From positions 229,315 through 293,314 of the forward strand of contig NZ_VOAK01000021.1 of assembly GCF_007859075.1 (NCBI RefSeq): a stretch of 64,000 nt of DNA, written 5' to 3'. The notes below the pieces were generated by a model. The model did not search any database. It saw nothing but the letters and a program-made list of their open reading frames with translations, and was not told the origin of the DNA. This document shows positions 26,823 to 35,209 of the stretch, piece by piece. Source of the stretch: Gemmobacter aquaticus. GTDB taxonomy: Bacteria > Pseudomonadota > Alphaproteobacteria > Rhodobacterales > Rhodobacteraceae. The first letter of the stretch is position 1. Every line of letters begins with the position of its first letter. The position numbers and the translations under genes are program-made.

Positions 26823-27911
26823 TCAACGCACGAGGCTGGTCTGCCAGAGGTCCTGCCAATCCTGCCGGCGGTCGATGTCGCTTACCGATCCTGCGGTGTT
26901 CCAGACCATCAGTTCGTCCAGATGGGCAGCAATGCCCGATGCCTCATCGGCGGGCAGGCCGATGCGTGGATCAGACGGCAGCTTTCCGTCCACGGTCTGC
27001 GGCGCGATCCCCTCTGCGGTCAGCAGATAGTGAATGAACAGCCGCGCAGTGTTCGGTGAAGGAGTTCCCTTGGCAATGACGCCCAGGCCGGGGTAGAGCC
27101 AGCCGCTGAAGGGCTCTATTCCCGAACACAGGGCAAGCTTGTAGCCCTTGTCGGCATTGTCGCGGAACTTGGCGGTGGAGAGCATCCCGAAGAAGGGCTG
27201 TGCCTGACCGGGGGCGCCGATCGCCTCGGCCACGCCCGAGCTGTCGGCGACCAGCGGGCCGTTCGCCGCAAAGGCCTTGACCCAGGCCGCCGTTGCACTT
27301 TCCCCTTCAAAAGGCTTGCCGTAATGCGCGGCATAGGCGGCAGCCATCTCGGCATCGTGACCTTCAGCAAGCTGGTTGAACCAGTCGGCGTAGGCCGGCT
27401 TTTCCAGCGGGTCCATCAGGCTGACGCGGCGGTTCCATTCCCGATCAACCAACTGCCAGACATTGGTCACGGGGCAACTGTCATGGACCTCGGAGTTATA
27501 GGCCCAGACATGCGGATCGCTGACCACAACCAGCGGATCGCGGGCACCTTCGGCCAGATGCGGGACGATATCTTCGGGAACCCAGCTTTCAACGATACCT
27601 TGCGACATCAGATCGGCCACAATCGCGGCCACATCGGATGCAAGTGATACCGAGCCGGTCACCGAGCCCGCCTGGTGTTCCCGGATCAGCAGATCGACCT
27701 GCCCCGCCTCGTTCACCTTCTTGCCGGTGACTTGCAAGCCATACTTCGCATTGAACGCCTCGGCCGTGTCCACGATCTTGCCGGTCACCGCATAGACGGT
27801 TGTCGGTGGCTCGGTCCGGGCTGCGGCGACCAGCGCATCAAGATCAAGCTCTTGCGCCGGGGCGCCACCTGCCGCCAGCACCAGCGGCATCGCCAGAATT
27901 GAACGTCTCAT
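26823..27911 (-). CDS. AfuA/FbpA-like ABC substrate-binding protein (copy B)
   Basis: 362 residues from ATG 27911 (MRRSILAMPLVLAAGGAPAQE), preceded by a strong AGGGAGGAAAG ribosome site. The frame also offers an ATG at 27935 overlapping the ATPase stop. Signal peptide, then TTVYAVTGKIVDTAEAFNAKYGLQVTG, PLEKPAYADWFNQL and GVIAKGTPSPNTARLFIHYLL. The many shared segments with copy A show tandem duplication. The pair could widen the substrate range of the single membrane complex. Confidence 0.88.
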   Translation of the reverse strand: MRRSILAMPLVLAAGGAPAQELDLDALVAAARTEPPTTVYAVTGKIVDTAEAFNAKYGLQVTGKKVNEAGQVDLLIREHQAGSVTGSVSLASDVAAIVADLMSQGIVESWVPEDIVPHLAEGARDPLVVVSDPHVWAYNSEVHDSCPVTNVWQLVDREWNRRVSLMDPLEKPAYADWFNQLAEGHDAEMAAAYAAHYGKPFEGESATAAWVKAFAANGPLVADSSGVAEAIGAPGQAQPFFGMLSTAKFRDNADKGYKLALCSGIEPFSGWLYPGLGVIAKGTPSPNTARLFIHYLLTAEGIAPQTVDGKLPSDPRIGLPADEASGIAAHLDELMVWNTAGSVSDIDRRQDWQDLWQTSLVR

Positions 27912-27931
27912 TCTTTCCTCCCTTTGAACCT

Positions 27932-29080
27932 TCATGCCTGGCGCACGGCGGCCATCCCCGCCGCCGCGCGCGCAAGGGCCTCGTCCGCGCCTGCAAGCCT
28001 CTGCCGGTCCTGGCCGAAGACATGCAGCGATGTGGGACGGGCATGCAGCCAGACCTCTTCTCCACCCCTCAGGGCAGGGCTTTCGGTCGTCGTCAGAAAG
28101 ACCACGCGGCCCTCACAATTCACCTCGATGATCCAGCTGCCGCCTGTGGGCAGGATGCCGGTCACCACTGCCGGATGGCGGAAGCTGCCGGCGGGCACAT
28201 TGCCCTCGGTCATCGCCACCTGAAGTGCTTCGGGGCGCAGTCCGGCCGAGCCCAGATCGGCCCGCTCGCCCAGCCGGGTACGCAGCCAATCGCGCGCGGC
28301 GATGTCCAGCGGGTGATCCGAGCCCAGATCGAGAATGTTGATCGGTGGGCTGCCGACAAACTCGGCCACGAAACGGTTCGCAGGGCGATCGTAGATATCG
28401 TTCGGCGTGCCTATCTGCTGCAACGTGCCCTCATTCATCACCGCGATACGGGTGGCCAGCGTCATCGCTTCCCACTGGTCATGGGTGACGAAAACGATGG
28501 TGGTGCGGAACTCGGCATGGATGCGCTTCAGCTCGGCCCGCATCTCCAGTCGCAGACGGGCATCGAGGTTCGACAGCGGCTCATCCAGAAGCAGGACGCC
28601 GGGATTGACCGCCAGCATCCGCGCCAGAGCCACGCGTTGCTGCTGGCCGCCCGACAGCTGGCTGGGATAGCGGTCGCGGTACTTCTCGATGTCCAGCGCC
28701 TTCATCACCTTTGCCACGCGCGCCTCGCGCTCGGCCTTGGGCACCTTGCGCAGCCGCAGGCCAAAGTCGGTGTTCCGCTCGATCGTCAGGTGCGGCCAGA
28801 GCGCATAGGACTGGAACACCAACCCCATCCCGCGCTTTTCAGGGCCGAGGAAGCGACCTTTCGCCGGGCAGTCAACCACCTGATCGCCCACGCGGATCTC
28901 GCCGCTGGTCAGGCCCTCAAGCCCCGCGATCATGCGCAGCGTCGTGGTCTTTCCGCAGCCCGAGGGGCCCAGCAGGCACATGAACTCGCCGTCGCCGATC
29001 TGCAGGTTCAGGTTGTTCACGGCCAAGGGCGATGCACCGCCGTAGGATTTCTGCACATTGCTGAGAGTGATGTCAGGCAT
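27932..29080 (-). CDS. ABC transporter ATP-binding protein (AfuC/FbpC-like)
   Basis: 382 residues from ATG 29080 (MPDITLSNVQKSYGGASPLAV). Walker A GPSGCGKTTT, signature LSGGQQQRVALARM, Walker B LLLDEPLSNLD and switch VTHDQWEA are followed by a C-terminal TOBE-type domain. The start overlaps the permease stop by 4 nt. It energises the fused permease encoded just upstream. Confidence 0.93.
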   Translation of the reverse strand: MPDITLSNVQKSYGGASPLAVNNLNLQIGDGEFMCLLGPSGCGKTTTLRMIAGLEGLTSGEIRVGDQVVDCPAKGRFLGPEKRGMGLVFQSYALWPHLTIERNTDFGLRLRKVPKAEREARVAKVMKALDIEKYRDRYPSQLSGGQQQRVALARMLAVNPGVLLLDEPLSNLDARLRLEMRAELKRIHAEFRTTIVFVTHDQWEAMTLATRIAVMNEGTLQQIGTPNDIYDRPANRFVAEFVGSPPINILDLGSDHPLDIAARDWLRTRLGERADLGSAGLRPEALQVAMTEGNVPAGSFRHPAVVTGILPTGGSWIIEVNCEGRVVFLTTTESPALRGGEEVWLHARPTSLHVFGQDRQRLAGADEALARAAAGMAAVRQA

Positions 29081-30903
29081 CAGGTTCCGAGTCCTTCGGC
29101 AAGATTGGTGCGTGTCAGCTTCTGGGCCAGCAGTGTGCCCAGGTAGGCGATCCCCGCGATGATCAGCACCACGGCATTCGCGGCCTGCGTGTAGTTGTAA
29201 TCGACCAGCCGCAGCGAGAACGTGGTCAGTACGTCCGTCGCCGGCACTGCCAGGATGACAAAGAGGCTGAGCCCCTTGATGCCCGAGATGAAGGGCAACA
29301 TGATCCCGGTCACAAGCGAGCCCTTCTGGATTGGGATGACCACCGAGGTCATGCGCCGCAGCCAGCCGGCACCCAGGACCTGCGCGGCCTCTTCCGGGTC
29401 TTTGCCGAGCTGCATCATCGCCGAGATTCCGGCGCGCGAGGCATAGGGCATCTGATCGGCCATCAGGGCAAGGATGAGGATCGCCGTGGTGCCATACAGT
29501 GCCGGAATCGGACCCCGCGCCACCGCAAAGAGCGAGAGATAGGCCGCCGCAAAGGCGATCCCCGGCACCAGATAGGGCATGAAGGTCACTTGCCGCAGAA
29601 AGACCGACAGAGGACGATACGGTGTGCGGACCACGACGTAACCCGTCAGGATACCGAGGATGCCCGAACAGATCGACGCCGAGCCCACGATCAGGATCGT
29701 ATTCGACGCCGCCTGCCACAGATCGGGGCTGAGCAGAACGCCGGTTCGCATCGCCACTGTGGGCAGATCGGTTCCGATCCAGTAGTCCAGTGTGAAGTTC
29801 GACAGCTGAAAGCTTCCGGGCCGGCGCATGACGGTCGACAAAAAGAGCGTCATCAAGGGCAGCCCTACGCTGATCAGGAAGATCCCGCCGGCAAACCCCG
29901 ACGCTGGCAGCCGCCAGCGCTTGAGCCGCGAGGCGCGGTTCATCGAGCCTTTGGAGCCGACCGTTACAAAGCGGCGCGCCTCACGCGCAAGATAGGCGTC
30001 GACCAGAATGGCGATCATCCCGATGAGCATGATCGCCCCGGCAAGAACCCCCGCCACGCCAGTCTGGCGCGACCCGATAGAGCGATAGAGCGAGGTCGCC
30101 AGCACATCGAAGTTTACCGGCAAGCCGAGAACATAGGGCACACCAAACTCGCCAAGGCATTTCGCAAAGATCAGCACCACCGCTGACATCAGCGCCGGGC
30201 GCATCAGCGGCAGGATCACTTGCCGGGCGACCGTCATCCCCGATGCCCCCAGAATGCGCGCCGAGTCCTCCAACTGGCTGTCGAACCGCTTGAGCGCCGA
30301 CCCGAAGAGCAAGATCACAAAGGGTGTGTAATGCAGGGCAAGGATCACCGTGATCGGGAACTGGCCATAGGCAACCCAGTCGGGCGGCGTCAGACCGATG
30401 GCCTCAAGCCAACCCTGCTGACCGCCAATCGTGCGGTTCTTGAACAATGTGGTCCAGGCCAGCGCAAAGGTCCACGCAGGCAGCATGTAAGGCACAATCA
30501 GCGCGGTCGCGAACCAGCGCCGCCCTAACATGTCGGTCCGCGCGATCAGCCAGGCCAGAATGCCGCCCACGACCAGAGATATCGAGATCGCGCCCGCCGC
30601 CACTTTCAGCGTGTTCATGAGTGGCTGCCAGAACAGGTCTTGCGCCACGGACGAGGTGAAGGTGCGCGTGAGATAATAGAGCGTGAAGCTGCCAAGGTCG
30701 TCCTTCACACGGCGCTCGTCGCCAAACTGCACGGTCGCCGCATCACCCAGGATGGAAAGGATCGGCACCACGATCAGATAAAGGAACAAGGCGGCCATCA
30801 GAATGCCGATTACTGTCGTCGGCTCTCTCAGCGCCATGCGCAGGCGATAGGCCCGGCTTGCGTGATCACCCGTACCGGGCGACGCCAGATCAGGATGTGA
30901 CAT
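29080..30903 (-). CDS. Fused-type ABC permease (FbpB/AfuB-like, two permease domains)
   Basis: 607 residues from ATG 30903 (MSHPDLASPGTGDHASRAY). About twelve membrane segments form two permease halves, each with an EAA loop: EDSARILGASGMTVARQV in the first half and EEAAQVLGAGWLRRMTSV in the second. This single-chain arrangement is typical of ferric and hexose-phosphate (Fbp/Afu) importers. It is the first gene of the uptake operon. The long frame upstream of 30903 overlaps the promoter and operator region and was excluded. Confidence 0.92.
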   Translation of the reverse strand: MSHPDLASPGTGDHASRAYRLRMALREPTTVIGILMAALFLYLIVVPILSILGDAATVQFGDERRVKDDLGSFTLYYLTRTFTSSVAQDLFWQPLMNTLKVAAGAISISLVVGGILAWLIARTDMLGRRWFATALIVPYMLPAWTFALAWTTLFKNRTIGGQQGWLEAIGLTPPDWVAYGQFPITVILALHYTPFVILLFGSALKRFDSQLEDSARILGASGMTVARQVILPLMRPALMSAVVLIFAKCLGEFGVPYVLGLPVNFDVLATSLYRSIGSRQTGVAGVLAGAIMLIGMIAILVDAYLAREARRFVTVGSKGSMNRASRLKRWRLPASGFAGGIFLISVGLPLMTLFLSTVMRRPGSFQLSNFTLDYWIGTDLPTVAMRTGVLLSPDLWQAASNTILIVGSASICSGILGILTGYVVVRTPYRPLSVFLRQVTFMPYLVPGIAFAAAYLSLFAVARGPIPALYGTTAILILALMADQMPYASRAGISAMMQLGKDPEEAAQVLGAGWLRRMTSVVIPIQKGSLVTGIMLPFISGIKGLSLFVILAVPATDVLTTFSLRLVDYNYTQAANAVVLIIAGIAYLGTLLAQKLTRTNLAEGLGT

Positions 30904-31084
30904 GGCCGTATCCTGCTGGCATGCATGCCGAAGCGGCATTTGTCGCAATGCAGTGCAAATTGTCCTCCCCACCAGCGGGCGCAGCAGGCCCTCTGGAATT
31001 GTTTTGCTTACAAAGGAATCCTCCTTCGAAAGCCTCTCCCTGCCAGCGATACTTCTGTGTGATCGATCATCTGTCAATCATTTT

Positions 31085-31100
31085 TTGCACACCTGTGCAT
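31085..31100. promoter_or_regulatory. Putative LacI operator (copy 3) upstream of the transport operon
   Basis: TTGCACACCTGTGCAT: inner arms TGCACA and TGTGCA are exact reverse complements around CC. It lies 182 nt upstream of the permease start, beside an AT-rich stretch that may hold the promoter. A weaker related stretch (TCGCAATGCAGTGCAA, 30943-30958) lies nearer the gene. Confidence 0.6.
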
Positions 31101-31130
31101 TGATTGAGAAACGGAACCCTACAGACTTGG

Positions 31131-31485
31131 AGCTCCCCCCGCGAAGTGGTCCACCGACGGGGATATGATGATCCCAGTTGGTGGAGGTTGCGAAGCTGGC
31201 TGGAAAGCGAGAGCAGCCGGGGGACATCGTCTCGAAGCTGCGGCAGGGTCAGGGCAAGTCGGTGCAGTCCGATTATCGATCGCGCAAGGAGTATGGCGGG
31301 ATGAACCGCGATCAGTTGAACCGACTGAAGGAGCTTGAGGCCGAGAACCAGCGGCTGCGGCGCGCCGTGTCCGATCTGACCTTGGACAAGCTGATCCTGA
31401 TCGAGGGCGCACGGGGAAACTTCTGAGCCCTTCGCGTCGCAGGCATTGCATCGGCCATGTGCGGCAGACCCTTGGCATAGCTGCT
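31131..31485 (+). pseudogene. IS3-family transposase remnant (orfA end plus start of orfB)
   Basis: The frame 31178-31426 ends YGGMNRDQLNRLKELEAENQRLRRAVSDLTLDKLILIEGARGNF. This closely parallels the intact orfA at 42635-42913. Past the stop, SPSRRRHCIGHVRQTLGIA resembles the orfB opening seen in the other copy. An inverted-repeat-like CCCCCCGCGAAGTGGTCC precedes it. The N-terminal HTH part and most of orfB are lost. It marks an old insertion next to the transport-operon promoter. Confidence 0.75.
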
Positions 31486-31499
31486 TGAACGCGACGACC

Positions 31500-31940
31500 C
31501 ACCGAAGACCACGGTTATGACGCCTTCATCGCAGACAAGGACGTGATCGTGATGGGGCGCGGAAGCTTTGACAGGATCCGCCGCGTCACGCCCTGGCCCT
31601 ATAACCGTCCGGTTCTGGTCCTTTCAGCAAGCCTCAGTGAAAGCGATCTGCCCAAGAACTTTCAGGCAAGGTGCGCATCAGCGCCAGGTCCCCAGCCGAC
31701 GCCATGGCGATGCTGCAGGCCGAAGGACGACGCCGGGCCTATGTCGACGGCAGGCAGATCGTTCAGGCATTCCTGCGTGCGGGACTGATTGCCGATATGG
31801 TCATCACCCAAGTCCCGGTCCTGCTGGGTACTGGTCGAAGGCTGTTTGGCACCATCCCTTCGGATATCCCGCTGATCCATCAGGCGACCCGCACTTTCCC
31901 CTCGGGCCTTGTTCAGTCGAAGTATCGGGTTGGGCCGTGA
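31500..31940 (+). pseudogene. Broken RibD-C/dihydrofolate-reductase-family gene
   Basis: A middle part in one frame (GYDAFIADKDVIVMGRGSFD ... VLVLSASLSESDLPKNFQ) continues in another (VRISARSPADAMAMLQAEG ... VVITQVPVLLGTGRRLFG-like, ending QSKYRVGP). This requires a frameshift near 31670. The 5' third is missing where the IS3 remnant lies. The protein belonged to the RibD C-terminal/DHFR-like family found beside small regulators; it overlaps the TetR start by 4 nt. Confidence 0.7.
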
Positions 31941-32497
31941 AGCGGCCAAGGGGGCGCCCAGCCGGAGAGGTCCCTGCGCTGGCGGCCCGTGACATGCTCT
32001 CGGACGCGCTGCGCTTGCTGGACACTCAGGGGGTCGAGGGATTCACGATGCGGTCCCTCGCGCACAGCTTGGGCGTAACCCCGATGACGATCTATCATCA
32101 TTTCGGGGATCGTGATGCCCTGATCGCAGCCATGGCAGATCGCGTCTATGGCGCGGTCACTGAGCCCACCGAGGGCCCGCCCCTACAGCGCGTCGATGCG
32201 CTGCTTCGGTCCTACCACGCAACGGTTCAGCTCCATCCGGGGTTGACCTTGCTGATCTTTCGCCACCCCACAGCCTCCCCTGAACAGGCAAGACGGATTA
32301 CCGAACACTTGACCCGCCTGTTGCTGGCGACCGGGTTGGGCGAACGCCGTACTTCGATCTGGGTCGGTATACTCGTGGACTTCACCCATGGCGCCGCAGT
32401 CGCCGCCGCGCTGGCCGGTCGCGCCACCCCGGAACATTCATCGGACGACGCGGAATTCGGCGCGGCGCTCAAGGAACTCCTTGCTGTAATCGGGTAA
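31937..32497 (+). CDS. TetR/AcrR family transcriptional regulator
   Basis: 186 residues from GTG 31937 (VKRPRGRPAGEVPALAARD). N-terminal HTH: GFTMRSLAHSLGVTPMTIYHHFGDRDALIAAMADRV. The C-terminal ligand domain has RHPTASPEQARRITEHLTRLLLATG. Intact frame despite sitting between decayed genes. It probably regulated the broken DHFR-like gene it overlaps by 4 nt, so it may be an orphan now. Confidence 0.85.
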   Translation: MKRPRGRPAGEVPALAARDMLSDALRLLDTQGVEGFTMRSLAHSLGVTPMTIYHHFGDRDALIAAMADRVYGAVTEPTEGPPLQRVDALLRSYHATVQLHPGLTLLIFRHPTASPEQARRITEHLTRLLLATGLGERRTSIWVGILVDFTHGAAVAAALAGRATPEHSSDDAEFGAALKELLAVIG

Positions 32498-32514
32498 CGC
32501 AATCCCACATACGG

Positions 32515-32760
32515 GCTCTCTATGACGAAAATACCGTAGCGCCGATCGCTCTGGCTTACCGGATGGGGATGACCCGTGGTGCCAGCAGCAAGCTTGCCGA
32601 CCGGATGGAGGCCAAAGGGCTGGTAACGCGCGCCGAAAGTGCGACAGGCGGGCGCGGCCAGATCCTTTCCGTAACACCATCCGGCCGGCCCCTGGTGCCC
32701 GTTCTGGCGCGTCTGGCCAATGCCAATAATGCCGAGCACGCTGATTTAGGCCAGCTCGGC
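32515..32760 (+). pseudogene. MarR-family regulator remnant
   Basis: The translation VAPIALAYRMGMTRGASSKLADRMEAKGLVTRAESATGGRGQILSVTPSGRPLVPVLARLAN is the recognition helix and wing of a MarR protein. The N-terminal dimerisation helices are missing and the downstream frame runs through unrelated sequence on the strand opposite PCuAC. Too short to be functional. Confidence 0.6.
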
Positions 32761-32838
32761 GCGACACTTCACTGCAGACGGCTGGGCGGCATCAATGCGA
32801 CTGCCCCAGCACCTCGGTATTGGCGACGTCAACGTCTG

Positions 32839-33369
32839 TCATGGTGCCCCATGGTTAAGACCATGACCGCCCGCTGGCTGGTCAGCACCATGCCCCATTG
32901 CCGTGTGATCCATGGTCGAATGATCAATGCCACCGCGCGGATCGATCATGAACTCGATCTCGACCCGGCCCGCATGTTCAAAGACCAGCACGCCCGGCAC
33001 CATCTGGCCCTCGACCAAGGGCTGGGTCAGCCCCATCAGCATGATGTGATAGCCGCCCGGTTCCAGCATGACGGTGTCAACGGCCGGAACCTCGATGCCG
33101 TCGACATGGGACATCGTCGCCACCCCATCGGCATTGACCGTGCTTTGGTGCAGCATGGCACTTTTGGCAACTGGCGTTTCAACCGCGATCAGCCTGTCTG
33201 GGCGATCACCTTCGTTGGAAATGCCCATATAGCCTGCGGCAGCCTTTGCTCCAACGGCAGGCTGTGGAATGTTGGGGTGGATGATCTCGATATCGCCCTC
33301 CCTCACGCTATGGGCATAAAGCGGCGTGGATATCATCAAGGCAGCCAAGAGGCCAAAGGCACGGGTCAT
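32839..33369 (-). CDS. PCuAC-type periplasmic copper chaperone
   Basis: 176 residues with a signal peptide (MTRAFGLLAALMISTPLYAHS). The PCuAC copper site is visible as AMLHQSTVNADGVATMSHV followed by GGYHIMLMGL (His/Met ligands). A C-terminal His/Met-rich tail (DHSTMDHTAMGHG) resembles those that help bind Cu(I)/Cu(II). The family delivers copper to cytochrome c oxidase CuA. The usual SCO1/SenC partner is not seen nearby. Confidence 0.88.
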   Translation of the reverse strand: MTRAFGLLAALMISTPLYAHSVREGDIEIIHPNIPQPAVGAKAAAGYMGISNEGDRPDRLIAVETPVAKSAMLHQSTVNADGVATMSHVDGIEVPAVDTVMLEPGGYHIMLMGLTQPLVEGQMVPGVLVFEHAGRVEIEFMIDPRGGIDHSTMDHTAMGHGADQPAGGHGLNHGAP

Positions 33370-33586
33370 CTGGGGTTCCTTCAGGTTCGTCAGGTGTCAC
33401 TTCGCGCAGAAAAAGCCTCCTGCGCGGCCAATCTGGAAAAGAGCGTCATCCGGCCCGGTCATGGCGGTCAGCCGGCCCAGACACGGCAGTAAAAGCAGCT
33501 TGGGCTGCGCATACGATACGGTTCATGGACTGGTTCTCTGGCCTTGGGCAGCAAGGGCTGCCAGCACGGATCAGCGATAAACGCGA

Positions 33587-33958
33587 TCAGGCCCGAGGGG
33601 GCGCGCGCATCCCGAGCGCAGGGTCAAGCACACCCCGGACAGCGCGGCTTTCACGCGGCGCCGCGATGGTTGCGACAACGATCAGATCGGCATCCAGAAT
33701 GGACGTGCTGATCGAAGGTAAATCGGCGCTACCCACGATCTGACAGGCAGGGCATTTTCCGTGATCGGGCAGGCCATCACCATCGGCATCGCCACACAGA
33801 TCGCCACCGGCCCGAACATACGCCTGAAGTGCCACATCATCCATAGCAGGAGCGCGATGCGCAAAGCCCGTCGCCACAAGGGCAACGGTCAGAACGGCGA
33901 GAAGAAGCATCTGCCGCAATATGGTCGCGGTTGCGCGGATCATTCCGACCACATGCAC
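33587..33958 (-). CDS. DUF2946-like small secreted/membrane-anchored protein with CPAC motif
   Basis: 123 residues (an internal start at MIRATATILRQ is possible). One hydrophobic N-terminal segment (MLLLAVLTVALVATGFA) is followed by LCGDADGDGLPDHGKCPACQIV, a Cys-rich motif of the kind found in DUF2946-type proteins encoded with copper genes. No enzymatic motif. It lies 217 nt upstream of the PCuAC gene on the same strand, and both may serve copper handling. Confidence 0.6.
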   Translation of the reverse strand: MHVVGMIRATATILRQMLLLAVLTVALVATGFAHRAPAMDDVALQAYVRAGGDLCGDADGDGLPDHGKCPACQIVGSADLPSISTSILDADLIVVATIAAPRESRAVRGVLDPALGMRAPPRA

Positions 33959-34192
33959 CAGCTAAATCTTGCGGACAACACCTTTTGGCGGGACGAGATC
34001 GACCTGAAGAGGGCCCGCCAACCTTTTGACGGTTGGCAAGCGGCATAGATGTACTTGCGGTAAGGATTATCACACGTCAGATGACGGCAGGTCGCGCCCT
34101 TTGTCAGCGGCGCTCCGCTCTATCCTGACCGGCCCTGCATCTATCCGGCGTCGATGATGACGCCGGGCATAGACGCGCAGGCAAAGGTGGGA

Positions 34193-35155
34193 TCAGCCCA
34201 GCTTTATCGCGCTCCCGTTCTTGATGGCTTTGATCAAGACGGCATTTGCGACGGCAAGATCCTGAAGCCCGACACCTGTACCATCGAAAAGGGTGATCTC
34301 GGTTTCGTCCTGCCGTCCTGGCTGCTGGCCGGCGATGACAGCGCCCAGCGGGGTGATTGCTTCGGGGGAAACCAGGCCCTGCGCGACGGCATGCTGACAT
34401 TCACCGATGGATACAGCCTGCGCCACCTCATCGGTAAAGAGGCGTGCACGGGCCAGAAGTTCGGGCTCCACCTCCTGCTTGCCTCGGGTATCGGTACCCA
34501 TGCAGGCGATATGCGTACCCGGACGCACCTGCGCCGACATCAGCACCGGCGCGAAAGAGGACAGGATCGTCACGATCACATCCGCCTCAGCCCCCAGCCT
34601 GTCAAGCGTGACGGATTCGAAGGGCACCCCGACTTCCTCTGCCACGGCTGCAAGGCGATCAAGCATCGATGGCTCGCGGTTCCAGGCCACAACCCGACGG
34701 AACTTGCGCTGCTCCAGCGCCGCACGCATCTGAAAGGTCGACTGGTGGCCCGCACCGATCATCCCCAGCACTTCGGCATCCGGTCGGGCAAGATGGTGGA
34801 TCGAGACGGCCGAGGCCGCCGCCGTACGCAGGGCCGTCAGCAGATTGCCCCCGATCACTGCCTTGATTTGTCCGGTATCGGCATCGAACAGAAAGATCGT
34901 CGACTGATGGTTCGTCAGCCCCCTTTCGGCATTGCCCGGCCAGAAGCCACCGGATTTTAGGCCAAGCGCCAGCGATTCACGATCAAAGCCGGATTTGAAC
35001 CCGTAAAGCGCGTCGGCATGACCGATGGCCTCGCGGATCACCGGAAAGTTGCGCGCGGCCCCCCGCGCCATCGAGGCGAAGACAGCCTCGACTGCCTGGA
35101 AACTGTCCGCGCGCGTCAGCAGCCCGTCGATGACGGCCTCAGGGACGATATACAT
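34193..35155 (-). CDS. bhcD: Iminosuccinate reductase (ornithine cyclodeaminase family)
   Basis: 320 residues of the ornithine cyclodeaminase/mu-crystallin family: GLKSGGFWPGNAERGLTNHQSTIFLFDADTGQIKAVIGGN and the Rossmann segment EVLGMIGAGHQSTFQMRAAL. In the beta-hydroxyaspartate cycle this enzyme reduces iminosuccinate to L-aspartate. The assignment rests on its place as the last gene of a bhcABCD order identical to the characterised Paracoccus cluster. Confidence 0.9.
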   Translation of the reverse strand: MYIVPEAVIDGLLTRADSFQAVEAVFASMARGAARNFPVIREAIGHADALYGFKSGFDRESLALGLKSGGFWPGNAERGLTNHQSTIFLFDADTGQIKAVIGGNLLTALRTAAASAVSIHHLARPDAEVLGMIGAGHQSTFQMRAALEQRKFRRVVAWNREPSMLDRLAAVAEEVGVPFESVTLDRLGAEADVIVTILSSFAPVLMSAQVRPGTHIACMGTDTRGKQEVEPELLARARLFTDEVAQAVSIGECQHAVAQGLVSPEAITPLGAVIAGQQPGRQDETEITLFDGTGVGLQDLAVANAVLIKAIKNGSAIKLG

Positions 35156-35209
35156 CTGGTTCGCTCCACCGGAAAAACTGGGGGCGGCGGGCCGCCCCCG
35201 TCAGCCGTT

